Positions 25,808 through 37,015 of a stretch of DNA of 64,000 bases are shown in pieces (positions within the stretch are counted from its first letter, which is position 1; each line of letters opens with the position of its first letter). The stretch is from Leptasterias polaris (lineage: Eukaryota > Echinodermata > Asteroidea > Forcipulatida > Asteriidae). The stretch is taken from assembly GCA_037783415.1 (NCBI GenBank), contig JAZGTN010000164.1, forward strand, positions 1,054,001 through 1,118,000. Reading direction: 5' to 3'. A program made the translations under genes and the position numbers. The notes under the pieces were generated by a model that made no database searches, had not been told where the DNA came from, and was given only the letters and a program-made list of their open reading frames with translations.

Positions 25808-26014
25808 ATGGCGGCGTGTAGCTGTGGGAACGAAAAGGCAAGGGAAATTCCCTTTGTGAGAAATCATGCACCTCGTGGTCGGAGGAACGTTTTTATACAT
25901 GTACCGCACAGTTTTCGTTTGTTTGATGTTGGTCTGTATGAGACCGTCTGTTCGGAGATATATCAGCATATGGAGATCGCTGGGATAAATAGACAGGGGA
26001 CCAGTCTAGTCTAA
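25808..26014 (+). CDS. Small frame inside the transposon, unknown
   Basis: 68 codons starting MAACSCGNEKAREIPFVRNH and ending INRQGTSLV, with a good start context (GGAATGG) downstream of the triple repeat. No domain recognised. It could be the first exon of a lost transposase, a captured host exon or chance. It contains several basic residues (GRRN) but no evident zinc finger or HTH. Confidence 0.25.
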   Translation: MAACSCGNEKAREIPFVRNHAPRGRRNVFIHVPHSFRLFDVGLYETVCSEIYQHMEIAGINRQGTSLV

Positions 26015-26406
26015 CTCGAGTTTCGCTGATTGTTCATCTCTGAGGGGTGACTGAACTCTAACAATAGGGCGGTTGATAAACGTTTTATAAAGGCAACACG
26101 GAATACAAATGAGGCGGGATTTTCAACAGGCATTTTCAACAGGATTTTGTCACCACACAGGCATGTTTTGCAGGATTTTTTATCGTTTAAGAACATTGTT
26201 TTTATTTAGAACATTTTACAAACGATCTTTCTTTATAAAAATGCTGTTTTTTCTCTTCCATATTTATACGTCGGCGTATAAGCCGCCCGGAGAATAAACC
26301 GCAGGAGTTCAAAAAAAAGTCAAAATCAACGTATAAACCGCGGTTTATAATCCGAAAATTACGGTAATGCCCAGTGAATTAGGATTATTGTAAACTCTGA
26401 ATAACA

Positions 26407-26988
26407 GAGGTTTCGCAAGAGTACGGATACGGATACGGATACGATATCCGTATCCGTTCACGTTAGATGCGCGTCAGATTTTGTTTTGCAATCATAGAGT
26501 TATGTGTCAGGCCTAGGCCAAAGTATAGACACACATTGTCATAGGTTTTGCCAGCAAAACAAATCCAAAAACATTTTGTGTATGTTCTTGTTACATTGGA
26601 GAATTTGATTGAATAGTATTTTTGTTTAACTGATCGTTTTCGGACCGCCACGTTAAACGCGTGTAAAGAAAGTTTCCGGCAAGCATATCAAAATAGAGAG
26701 GACTGTTTAAACTGCATTTTCCCCATATTTTGCTTACAAATGATGAACACATTTCTATCTATGTCATGAATGACACCTTTTAAAGCAATACCGGGGAAAA
26801 TGTTTTTAATCAAGGGCAAAAAATACAACTAAAATCAGCAAAACGGTATCCGTTTTTAACGTACGTGTATGAGCTCCCGTATCCGTTGTCAACGCGCACG
26901 CAAAACACGGAAGCCACGGTTACGCGTTACGTGAACACACAAAGTGTCGACGTATCCGTATCTGTATCCGTAGCCTTGCGAAACCTCT
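26407..26988. mobile_element. TIR element with GAGGTTTCGCAAG ends and (ACGGAT)n subterminal repeats
   Basis: Left AGAGGTTTCGCAAG, then TACGGATACGGATACGGATA; right, as reverse complement, AGAGGTTTCGCAAGGCTACG then GATACAGATACGGATACG. The inverted ends are clear but no target duplication was found, so the edges may be off by a base or two. It is non-coding. Confidence 0.75.
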
Positions 26989-27002
26989 CTATTATACAAT
27001 AA

Positions 27003-27143
27003 GGCCGTGTCCGCATTGGCAGCTACCCAGTTACGGCTACGGCTAGATTTCCGCATCATCATGCAATGAAGAATAGGACGTCCTTAGCAACACCCTCAGC
27101 AACAGTCATAGCCGTAACTTTAGCCACCAATACGGATACGGCC
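27003..27143. mobile_element. 141-bp foldback element with GGCCGTRTCCGYATTGG ends
   Basis: Left GGCCGTGTCCGCATTGGCAG; right, as reverse complement, GGCCGTATCCGTATTGGTGG. The ends agree at most positions. Inside, GTTACGGCTACGGCTA and AGCCGTAACTTTAGCC give further pairing. It lies 14 bp from the previous element. Confidence 0.65.
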
Positions 27144-27255
27144 AAATTCTCACAACACAACAAATTCGACCTGTTAATGTGTACCACTCAGTATCACGCA
27201 GTCAGTTCCCAGACCTGCCTGAGCCAATCAACCACAAGAAGATGTCCTTTTTTAA

Positions 27256-27756
27256 AGAGGGTCTCCAAAGTCAAATCCAGTTTTGTGATTCACTCATTTT
27301 TCAATACATAAAGTTCTCATGAAAACAGGGGGAAATTTACAATCTCTAACCTCACATTAAGATGGTGTATAAAGCCACTGTGTTTGATACCATTCAAGGA
27401 CAAATTTTTGTCAAAACCCCAAATTGTTTGATGGCGTCACATTTCAAATGGTCTGTACATTTTTCTGCAAAGAATTTTTAGTTCATTCAGATGACATTCA
27501 ATCAAATAGCATTGAATTTGTCCTTTTGACTTGCGCAAATTGCAAAAATTCCTCTTTGGAATGTACAGACCCATTTGTTTTGCTGTCCGATGACGTCATG
27601 TTTTCAAATTTCGCTCTGAAAAAGTATCAAATAAGTGACATTTTACACCATTTTAACGTGAGGTAGAGACTTATAACATTACCCCATCTTTATGAGGACT
27701 CTATCTACTGGGAAATGGGTGCAACACAAAATTTAATGTGACCTTGGAGACCCTCT
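27256..27756. mobile_element. TTAA-flanked TIR element (AGAGGGTCTCC ends)
   Basis: TTAA lies on both sides (27252-27255, 27757-27760), and AGAGGGTCTCCAARGTCA repeats inverted at both ends. TTAA target use is typical of piggyBac and Kolobok elements. There is no transposase in the 501 bp. Inner arms also pair (AACCTCACATTAAGATGG and TAACGTGAGGTAGAGA). Confidence 0.82.
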
Positions 27757-27864
27757 TTAAACCAAAACAAACAAAAGTACTACAACAACAACTATCCCTA
27801 ATTTCTACAAGTCGAAGCACTTAAGACAAGATTTATATTTTCTAAAGATAACTTCAAGTTGAAG

Positions 27865-28443
27865 CAGTGTTGTTGACTCGAGTCGGTGACTTGGACTCGA
27901 GTCAGACTCGAGTCGCCAATTTCATTGACTTGCGACTTGACTTGACTTGAGCAAAAATGACTCGTGACTTGACTTGACTTGAGCAAATATGACTTGCGAC
28001 TTGACTTGACTTGAGAAAAAATGACTTGGTTACAACACAGGAATATTAAATGTGAAGTTATACGTTTACATTTTTAGGGTTCGGATAAATTAATGTCGAA
28101 ACAATTCACTCGGAAGTTCCGCAAAACACGGACCACATTGCGATCACAGTTTACACAACGCACGCGGTCACGTCTTTTCCAATTTAGAGGCTCCTAGTCT
28201 TTGTCATGGTTGTATTTAGTCTGTCACAACATCATCATGGGAGTGGGCTTATCGGGACATTATGTGACTTGTGACTTGACTTGACTTGCGAAAATTTGAC
28301 TTGTGACTTGACTTGACTTGTGAAAATTTGACTTGCGACTTGACTTGACTTGAACAAAAATGACTTGTGACTTGACTTGACTTGACCAAAGATGACTTGC
28401 GACTTGACTTGACTTGACAAAAAATGACTTGGTTACAACACTG
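27865..28443. mobile_element. hAT-like non-autonomous element built of GACTTGACTTG units
   Basis: CAGTGTTGTTGACTCGAGTC on the left and TTACAACACTG on the right form the inverted ends. The 8-bp target AGTTGAAG is perfectly duplicated (27857-27864, 28444-28451), the size used by hAT transposases. Both flanks of the interior are tandem arrays of about 30 bp (TGACTTGYGACTTGACTTGA). The centre (about 28040-28260) is unique-looking and holds GGAAGTTCCGCAAAACACGG and GACCACATTGCGATCAC, the latter shared with 36348-36362. Confidence 0.9.
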
Positions 28444-30779
28444 AGTTGAAGCATTTATTTTACAAATGTATTGCATTATTGCTTGTTCTTCTCCCAATAC
28501 AAGACTTCTTGCAGCATCATTCACGCAAACACGTTTTTCTCCCATTTCTGTGTTAATTTCATTAAACTACATAATACAATTTTTAACAACCTAGATACAT
28601 GCTAAATTTATAAGCATGCTTTTAAGAGAGTAGTTTAGGTCATAAAACATTTACTCAGCCTGCACCAGTCATTGGTTTTTTAGATCACTACATGTATGTA
28701 ATATGTTTTAATCTATTTCCTTCCTCCATGGTTTTAACAACTGCTCTAGGTTATTCATCTAACGTCATCAATTCAACTGATGTCATCACATGGAAAAACT
28801 TGCTAGCGCAATTCTGGGAGTCGCATTCCCCATGTGTTACTGTGCAGTACGCATTTTAGGAGACATGTACGCAGTGAGACCCGCACCATCTCTTCACATG
28901 TATTTTGACTGTCTAAATAACAGACCATGGGCAAACCATAGCCGCCTGTGGCGTCAGTGCAAGGGGTCAATAAGCAACAATTTTCCAATGGATCGAGCTC
29001 ATGTTCTTTATCAGAATACTGAAAGAGTCGATGTACTTCCCCAAAATACACATTAATACACATAAAATGGAGCCATTCAGAAAGCTGTAAGTAGAAGGGG
29101 CAGGAGCGATCTACAAGCATGTTTATTTTTCAGGTACAGTGCTGGTATTTGCTTAGCAATAATTAAATGTTTGAATAATAGTAAAAGATACACTTCAGTG
29201 CTTTGTGTTCTCAAAGCTCCACTTCAACGAATGCTAAAATTGGTTATGGGCCAAGTTCGAACAAGGACCATTTGTCAACTTTTGACTCTACTGGAGGTCG
29301 ATATTGTGAGGTACCCATTGTATGTTTGTGAACTTGACCTTCGCTGCTCTGTCAATCTAGATTGGAACGTGAAGTGTGATGTCACAGTATTGATCACAAT
29401 TACACCAATGGCAAAAGTGCACACCCATCTTTGCATGAGAGTCTTAATGAGCAGAGCGTATTCTGACCTTGGCGTTGGGAATAGCAAGGTTGATAATAAT
29501 GGATCTCTTCATACCTGTTACATGTAGTCCTCATTCGCACTTAGAATGGCCATGCCTCTAATAGGTTAGTAATGGTCAATAAAGACCATTATACAGAGTT
29601 CAGTTCCACACAGCTGCATGAGCTACATTTAAGAAAACACATTTTGCTGAAAATTGTTGTGCAGAAAAAATTACCAGCACACACATTTACACAGTTTTCT
29701 TTGCAGAAAAAAACACAGTATACCGGGCAAAAACGAAAATAATACAGTATTTCCCACTAAGCACCTCTATGATTTGATGCCCTGGGCCTAATTCCATAGG
29801 GCTGATTAATCATACAAAGTAGCTGAGCACAAAACAATTTTGCTAACCAGAATAAGGTTACCAGTCAAAGTACCATTCCACACTGTATGTGACTGGTTTC
29901 CTGCAAATTGCTTGGCACAAAATAATTAAGCGCAATTTTCTGCTGAATACTCAAGTTTTATTCATGTACTTGAGCATATCAGCAAGATAATTGTTTTATT
30001 TGCCCACAAAACAGCAAAGCTACTGTGGTGATTCAAAAGAGATGGATTTTTTCAAGAATAGCTGTCACAGCATAAAACAAAAGCTACAGGGTCCCAAACT
30101 TTGCAGAATGTTCCTACTGACTGAATGATGCGCCTGTTGGCCATCTCGACCACAAAAGAAGAGGGTAAAGGCAAATACTTTCACTAGACATCTTTTCTTT
30201 TTTTCAAACAATAATAATTGTCTTGAAGGCTATAGTGGAGGCTGTGGTACTCGAACCTTGTCATGCATTGAATGTGCATTACGAGGGACCCAACAAGTCA
30301 TGCCGTGGTGTGTTTCGTTCTGAGAGGTCATTGCGGACAAAAAGGTCTGAAACAAGGATCTCAATTTTAGGAGGTAGATTGAATTGAAGGCAGTTCAGCC
30401 TTTTGGTAAGCTTTTTGGGAACAGTAAACTGTCCGACTAAAAGTCAGACATTTTATATTTATTATCAGTCTAAATTTTTACCTCAAACCATTGCGCAACC
30501 AGCGCAATTTCCCATTTTAAAACAAGTGTGCTGTTATGATGATAATCTTAAGACAGAAAAAATAGAAGTTTTAAAAAAAATAAAATGATTATCTGGACAC
30601 ACCTCTGTATTACATATTGTCTCCTCCAATGAGGCGCGATACGAACAACAAAACTAATTTGCAGTTAAGAGGATAAACCACGGGTGCATCGGGAGGGGGG
30701 GGGGGGGCAGAAGCACCATATTTGCTCAAATACAACTGCCATGTCTAGTTACTTAATAATTGGCATTATTCAATTGTAT
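28444..30779. other. Unassigned DNA with an old dispersed-repeat fragment
   Basis: At 28830-28980 there is CCATGTGTTACTGTGCAGTA...ACCATGGGCA...CAGTGCAAGGGGTCAATA. The same three blocks in order occur near 20058-20173, so this is a dispersed element whose limits I cannot set. The frame at 29171-29527 shows no domain. Confidence 0.4.
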
Positions 30780-30783
30780 TTAA

Positions 30784-31148
30784 AGGCACTGAACACGTTT
30801 GGTAATTACTCAAAATATACTATTAGCATAAAAACTTACTTGGTAACCAGCAACAGAGAGCTGTTGATAGTATAAAACACTGTGAGAAACCACTCCCTCT
30901 GAAGTAACGTAGTTTTTGAGAAAGAGGTAACTTCTCACTAAAATAATAAAAGACTTCATGCATGAAGCCTTTTATTAGCATCTGAAAGCATACAAAATTG
31001 TGCAACAAGGGTGTTTTTTCTTTATTTTCTTGCAACTTCGATGACCGATTCAGCCCAAATTTTCACAGGTTTGTTATTTTATGCATATGTTGGGATACAC
31101 CGAGTGACAATACTGGTCTTTGATAATTACCAAACATGTTCAGTGCCT
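30784..31148. mobile_element. TTAA-class foldback element, best-preserved copy
   Basis: TTAA on both sides (30780-30783, 31149-31152); inverted ends AGGCACTGAACACGTTTGGT / AGGCACTGAACATGTTTGGT continuing through AATTA. At 365 bp it has no coding capacity. It contains CCCAAATTTTCACAGGTTTG and TATTTTATGCATATGTTG, shared with the elements at 1, 48559 and 53638. Confidence 0.9.
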
Positions 31149-31152
31149 TTAA

Positions 31153-33320
31153 AGAATGTGAGACAAACTTGGTACAAATTAAATGCTTGTGTCCATAAGA
31201 ATGATTGATTATTTTATTTTATTCATCAAAATCCCCCAAAATTATTTGAGATCTTTTCAGTGGTTTTCCACCAGGTTTGATGAATTCAGTAAAATACAGT
31301 TGATCCAACTCTGCTGAAGACCAGTGTACGAGTGTTGATTTAAATGCAACTAATGCTGAATGATTGCAATGAGCATGTAAAGATTTTCAGCCAATGTGAC
31401 TAAGTATTCAGCCAATATCACTATCCACAGTAAATCAGGAATCATCAAAAACTAAAATACAAATCAGAAGTGGGCTATATAAAATTAAAAAAATGGGCAT
31501 TCTACCAAATTTGTCTGTTTATTCATGTTTTGGGGAAAGAGCCAGTGAGTGTTTACACAAACTCTCCAGTGTAAAGCACTTAGAGCCATCACATAGCGAT
31601 CTTAAGAGGTTATCCATGTTACTCACCAAATGATAAATATGTTACATCTTAGCCTTCATGCCAAGATTTTACAAAAAACCAAATAGTTTGAGGACTATAC
31701 CACTCCACAAACCACTCCACAGTCTACTCTCAAATCTCTGAACAATTCATTGTGAAATCGATCAAAATCTGTCGTCAAAATCGAGAACGAAGAGTCAACT
31801 GACCCCTGTTGAACAAAAATTTGAACTTGGCAATTAATTTTATGAAATGATAAACAAGTCTGGCATTTGTATAGCAAAGTAATGAATGATTCTTTCTTTT
31901 CTTACCATTGTATATTTACCCAGACATGTACATCAAGATTAAAGTTTTGACACCTTGGTAACACTCAAATATAATATTACTTGTTGAAAACTTATTTTGT
32001 GTCCAGTTGTGCAATTATGTGCTGTACTTTTAAATATGAAGAAATATCATCATCTGGAATACTTTTATGATAAAACTTACACAAATTTCCTTAAAAATTA
32101 CTGGAAAATATGCATGGACATAGCATCACTATATTGTGCTATATCAGATGAACTTAAAATACATTTGACAATGACACCCAGATCTTCCACCCCCCGACCA
32201 AAACAAAACAATAAAATGCCGATGGACGTGAGAGTCATCTTAGGGGTACAGATCAGCTGTTTTCTCTGCACATTGTACAATGTAACAGTAGTATCCCCAA
32301 CATTCAGTAGTGGACAGCGGTTCAATGGGAGGTCAGATGCTCTCACATTTTACAGGACCTTTACGCAACACTGATTCACTAGAAACCATGGCCTTCTCCA
32401 CGGTCAGTTCCTTCTGCTTCGTTAGCCAGCTAGGATGAGAGAATGCCCATGGCAACCTAGAGGGATACTACACGGCACCTGTCTGCAGTCAGGAGACAGC
32501 AGGTGCGTTATGCAGGACTGCATCACTAGGGTCACTTCTCATCTTCTTGACTAGTCATGCACATCTCAGACAATTAGGAAATGAGAACCACAGATATGCC
32601 CCTCTCTTTCATTGAAATTATACTCATTCCTTGCATCAATATAAAATGGTAATAAATGCTTATGAATAAAAGATGAGAGAGAGAATTTAATAGTTCTTAA
32701 ATTTCACCGCCCTCTGTTTTAAGGGGTTTCTGTGTGGTGTTTTTTTTTTCTGTCCTTTGTGCTACTTTTTCTTTTCTTGTAAATTTTAAGGGAGTTTGTT
32801 TATGTATTTGTTTTAACAATTTTGGTTTAAAATTGAAAAGAAAACTTAACTTCATAATAAATAAACAACTTCTTTTGGGTCAATGATGAAATAGTAGAGT
32901 ATGAACTACTACATGTATTTGTCGTTTGTTTTTATCAAATTTATTTCAAAATTAGAAAAAAAAAATTATTTTCTTGATAGTAAAAAATGTAACTATGCAA
33001 AATTTTCACTATGTTGATTGAATACAAAATTAACAAATCGTACCCATCTGTGTAGATTTAATTGTGCTTTTAACAATCAACATTCATTAAGTTCATTTGA
33101 CGTAAATATTTTCCTAAAAGACTGAAAGATTCAAATTTGCAAAAAGCAGCTTACTACATGTACATGTATAAAATTTCGCACACAGAAAAACTAATCTGTT
33201 TACCTGCATGAAATCTGTGATTATTATCAGTTGTGAGTATATATTTTCTAATTTTCATCAGGTTTACTTTCATAACTTATTGTACCCAAAGTAAGGTCCA
33301 AAGATTTTAATTCAACAATT
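31153..33320. other. Unassigned non-coding DNA
   Basis: Nothing firm. Overlapping frames on both strands near 32100-32370 have mixed composition but no recognised domain or convincing splice sites. Confidence 0.4.
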
Positions 33321-34335
33321 CAGGGGTTTCCCTTAACTTTTTTTTCCACTCGCCGGCCGGGGACGAAACAACCAAAATTTTGGATCGCCCGCAGGTTTTT
33401 TCACTAGCCCGCATGTATTGACGTGACGCACACAATTTTCAAAACGTCAAAAAAACAAAAAAACAAAAACAAACGCACGGAAGTGAAGTTCGCAAAATTG
33501 CGTTTTGGGATGATTTTATCCCCTAATTTTTGTCCTAAATCATACCTTTTCCATCATCACCCATTTTCATGGATTCTTGATTTGAAGATCGGTTGTTTTG
33601 AACTTCATTTGCAATAAAATCTTCGCGAATCAACGATCGTTCGACAACGCACATTGAGAAATAATTCAATGAACTTTGCCCTGCATCGCCCTGCATCGCC
33701 CTCTATCGGCAAAAGTTGTCGATGTTTAATTAGACTTCATCCAAGGTTGTGTATTGTACACAATCTGCATGCGTGCGGCACACTGTGCGGCACACTGTGC
33801 GGCACACTGTGCGGCAATTCTTTACTCCGTTCGTGAACGTGTACTGCGTTGAAGTCTAGCCAAGCTCTTATGAATATGGTAATTATCAACGGCCATTAAT
33901 CACCAATCACAACGTGTGGAATGTTGGTTAGCTTGGACTTTGGACCGACTGTGTTGTACATGTACTGTGTGTTGTGTATGCGCTATGCATGTACCGGTGG
34001 GCGACCGAACGTTATGTGTGGGGCCGATGCACGTGTTGTGTGGATACTCGGCAGTATGTGCATGGTGTTTTAACGTTTGTATACCAAAATGAACGATCGC
34101 AATTCCGTTCGCGATCGCGATCGCGGCCACATTAAATCAAGCAAATATCCAGACTTATCAAACTAAAAGCTTTAATAAAAACTTTCTTTGGGATTTTACA
34201 ACCGTACCCTCATTTATTGTGAAAAAGAACAATTATTTAACTCGCCCGGCGGGCTAGTAAAGGAAGGGTTTCGACTCGCCCGCCGCTGTTTTCACTCACA
34301 TTTGGCGACTGGGCGACCGCTAATTTCGAACCCTG
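33321..34335. mobile_element. CAGGG-ended DNA element, about 1 kb, non-autonomous
   Basis: Begins CAGGGGTTTCCCTTAAC and ends GAACCCTG. Only CAGGG pairs strictly, but subterminal CTCGCC and CACTAGCCCGC / TTACTAGCCCGCCGG blocks occur inverted at both ends. CAATT is directly outside both ends, a possible short target duplication. The interior has GCGATCGCGATCGCGG, a 12-bp tandem repeat and a 27-bp motif shared with the TA-flanked element at 25255. No transposase frame. Confidence 0.62.
33773..33816. repeat. 12-bp tandem repeat GTGCGGCACACT, 3.7 copies
   Basis: Exact copies within the CAGGG-ended element. Confidence 0.9.
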
Positions 34336-34463
34336 CAATTTACCAACACTCATTTACTTATGAAACTTATCAACATTATATAAGAGCATCATGCATACAA
34401 AAAAAATTACTATATTTTGGGGGGGATTGAAACAATTTTGTGATCACTATTCAACTGGTAAAA

Positions 34464-34585
34464 GGGAGATTTTTGAGACGATAGCAGACGTCCCATTCAC
34501 TGGTCCTTTTTTGTTGTTCTTAGTGACGAGAACAATAAAAAAGGACCAGTAAGTGGGATGATAAATACTGTCTCAAAAGTCTCCC
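34464..34585. mobile_element. Foldback element or long hairpin, 122 bp
   Basis: GGGAGATTTTTGAGACGATA...TCACTGGTCCTTTTTTG pairs with the right arm, whose complement reads GGGAGACTTTTGAGACAGTA...TTACTGGTCCTTTTTTA. The centre TTGTTCT/AGAACAA extends the stem around a short loop. No target duplication identified. Confidence 0.75.
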
Positions 34586-34778
34586 ATTGCATTAACAAGG
34601 CTAAAATTCACGAACAATTATTACCCCAAAAATATATCAAGATTTCTCAATGCCTTTGTTATCAACCTACTTAGGCAAAGGGGTGCATCAATCTCATGTG
34701 ACTTCTAAATTCTATTAAACTCAATGTAACTAAAATGAGACTGAGAGGGGGCAAATAGTCAGGAGCCTTTTATAATTT

Positions 34779-34868
34779 CAAGTAATAAACCTTTATAATC
34801 TATAACACCGCTAAAAAAAGCGTCAAGTAATAAACCTTTATAATCTATAACACCGCTAAAAAAAGCGT
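34779..34868. repeat. Perfect 45-bp tandem duplication
   Basis: CAAGTAATAAACCTTTATAA...AAAAAAGCGT occurs twice without a mismatch (34779-34823, 34824-34868). The identity implies a recent slip or unequal exchange, or an assembly artefact. Confidence 0.95.
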
Positions 34869-36339
34869 CAGGAACATGACAAAGGCGAAGATAACATAAT
34901 AATGTATAAAGTTCCTTTACATCAGTAAAGTCAGCAGCAATAAAAAGGGATTAATTTCGCTTGAATTCAACTAAATGGGATATATCACCACTTTTAGGTA
35001 TCTTCAAAGAACTCCAATTAAGTGTGTAATTCATTTCAGAGGTGGTTGTTTTTTTCCAACAAAGTTAAGTAGCCACTTGGTTATCATCATTTATTTCTCT
35101 TTGATAAAATGAAAGACTGTTACATTTACAACATTAGCTGCCTTCTGAACACCAAGGTCGCATATCTCCATCAGCAGAAACCTCTTAAAATGAGGGAGGA
35201 AGTTTAAAAGTGTGATCATTCATTAACATCCTATGGGCTGCACTTTCTTACTAAATAGAAATGCCTGATAGTTACGGTACGTTTTAATTGCCTACCTCTC
35301 ATGGCAGATGGTTGTTAGAGAAATGAATTACATTAGAACCTCTGCCTGTTACAAACTCATTCAGCCATTAGGCGTTAAGCGTCTATAAAACACAGAAAAC
35401 TTGCCAACTTCTCTCCAGTGACTACTTCTCTCTCTCCCTCTCTCCCACTAATAACTCATCTAATCAGCCATAGACATTACTTCATGATGTTAATTCTGAA
35501 CGGCTGCAACTGCATGCATATTGACTCGTAAACGGCGAGATATTTCCTCTGCTTTGTAGGCACTGATTGAATGGAGAGGTAAAGTGTTCCCCAGTCATGC
35601 AGAACCAAAACACACAATTGAGCCAACAGTCCATGATATAATAGGGTTATTACTCAATTATTCTACTTAATATGAATGGTGAGGCATGAACCAACAACAG
35701 CGTCCCAACTAAACTCACATTAAAATAACTATTAAAACAAGCAGTGCAAAAGCCTGCTGGCAAATGTGTGTGTTAGACCCATTGCACTAATGCTGCCAAT
35801 GTTCTGAAAGTAAAAATTTGGTGTAAAGATATGATATGGGTCTAACCACGCACATGATGCCTACAATTAAAACTGCACAAGAAACACTGTGGAAATCTGA
35901 CTCCCAAAATGGCATAACCAACATCTATCGTTGCATCAGGTGAATTGGGTCAATAGGGTAAAAGTTGTACAACTTTAGGGAAAGAGTAAGTTTCCTGGTA
36001 AAGCAAACGGAACACACAACAATGACTTTTCAAGACATAACTGAAATTGCAGGACTATTATTTATATAACATTCAAGAGAAATGATAAGTGGAAACCAAC
36101 CTATCTCAGAACTTACTGCACCTCTCTTCAAGAAAACAGCTTAAAACTACCCTTTAAACCCAAGGTACATGTATTATACAATTTTTCACCAGAGAAACAA
36201 CTTCCAAGAATGTTTTGTTCTATCTTTTATACGCCTGTGCCAGTTACACAGTTAACCAACTGATTTTCATTTCGGTTCATTTCATTTTGGTTACATGTTT
36301 ACATTGTTACAGTTGGGATAACCCTCGAAAAATCACAGA
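34869..36339. other. Unassigned non-coding DNA
   Basis: Nothing recognised. A GTCAATAGGG block near 35950 recalls the repeat at 20058 and 28830, but without enough context to call. Confidence 0.4.
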
Positions 36340-36455
36340 CTTCACAGACCACATTGCGATCACGATGTACACATTACAAAAACTGTGTGACACACAAGCA
36401 GTCACATTTTTTCCAATTCACAGGATTGTAGTCTTTGTTATCTCATTACTTTGAA
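36340..36455. repeat. Decayed fragment related to interior of the hAT-like element
   Basis: GACCACATTGCGATCAC, then GTCACATTTTTTCCAATTCA, then TAGTCTTTGTTAT follow the same order as 28129-28205 inside the element at 27865-28443, with substitutions and a small insertion. No termini found. Confidence 0.6.
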
Positions 36456-36970
36456 TGCTACAATAAAGCTAACAAACATTAGATGCTAGAGGGCGTTTTG
36501 GAACAATGCAATAGCATGAGAGTAAACAACCTTCATTGATGAAATGTACCAGCGCATTACGCAATATAGCATACAAAATCTGTTACAAATGCCTTGACCG
36601 AAGATTTGATGTGTCTGCGCATGCTCTGGAAAAAAAATTTCCCCTGAAATTGCAAAAATCATCATCGCTGGTGCGCTCTCTAAACTGTTTACAGCACTGC
36701 CGTTGCTGTTCCGCACACAAATTTTGTCGACAGCATAACAATTTAAGCTTGTTTCTGAAAAACCACACAATGTGTAGGCTTTCTTTTACAAAAAGTACAC
36801 AATCTTGGGTACCCTTGATTAACAGAAAGATTATTTTACTGTATAATGTAAGATTTGTTTCTTCTTTATTTTGTTTTTATTTGTTGTTTTTTTTTTGGGG
36901 GGGGGTTGCGGGGTGGTTGCACAAAGTCAAAATGAAGTCATGCACAGTTGAGTAAATGATTTTTCAACCC

Positions 36971-37015
36971 TTTCTGAAATGGTCGGTTACTTCACGTAAC
37001 CAACCATTTCAGAAA
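36971..37015. other. 20-bp-arm hairpin
   Basis: TTTCTGAAATGGTCGGTTAC and GTAACCAACCATTTCAGAAA pair at 19 of 20 positions around a 5-base loop (TTCAC). Size and pairing resemble a minimal foldback element or a short RNA hairpin; the arm is shorter than a typical miRNA precursor. Confidence 0.85.

Larger units (their letters stand above)
25116..26364. mobile_element. TA-flanked DNA transposon with perfect 25-bp TIR
   Basis: The ends are exact inverted repeats starting CCGTAATTTTCGGATTATAA (25 bp), flanked by TA on both sides (25114-25115, 26365-26366). Just inside both ends are several GTATAAACCGC-type subterminal copies, which are probable transposase-binding repeats. TA target use fits the Tc1/mariner-pogo superfamily, though a hAT-type origin of the related 'TATAAACCGC' families cannot be excluded by eye. 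No full transposase is present. The interior holds a triple 50-bp promoter-like repeat and a 68-codon frame. The perfect TIR suggests recent movement. Confidence 0.88.

Noticed and set aside
28249..28545. Lys/Ser/Gln-rich frames (VKSSQVTSHF-type repeats)
   Set aside because: They are translations of the GACTTGACTTG tandem arrays in the hAT-like element.
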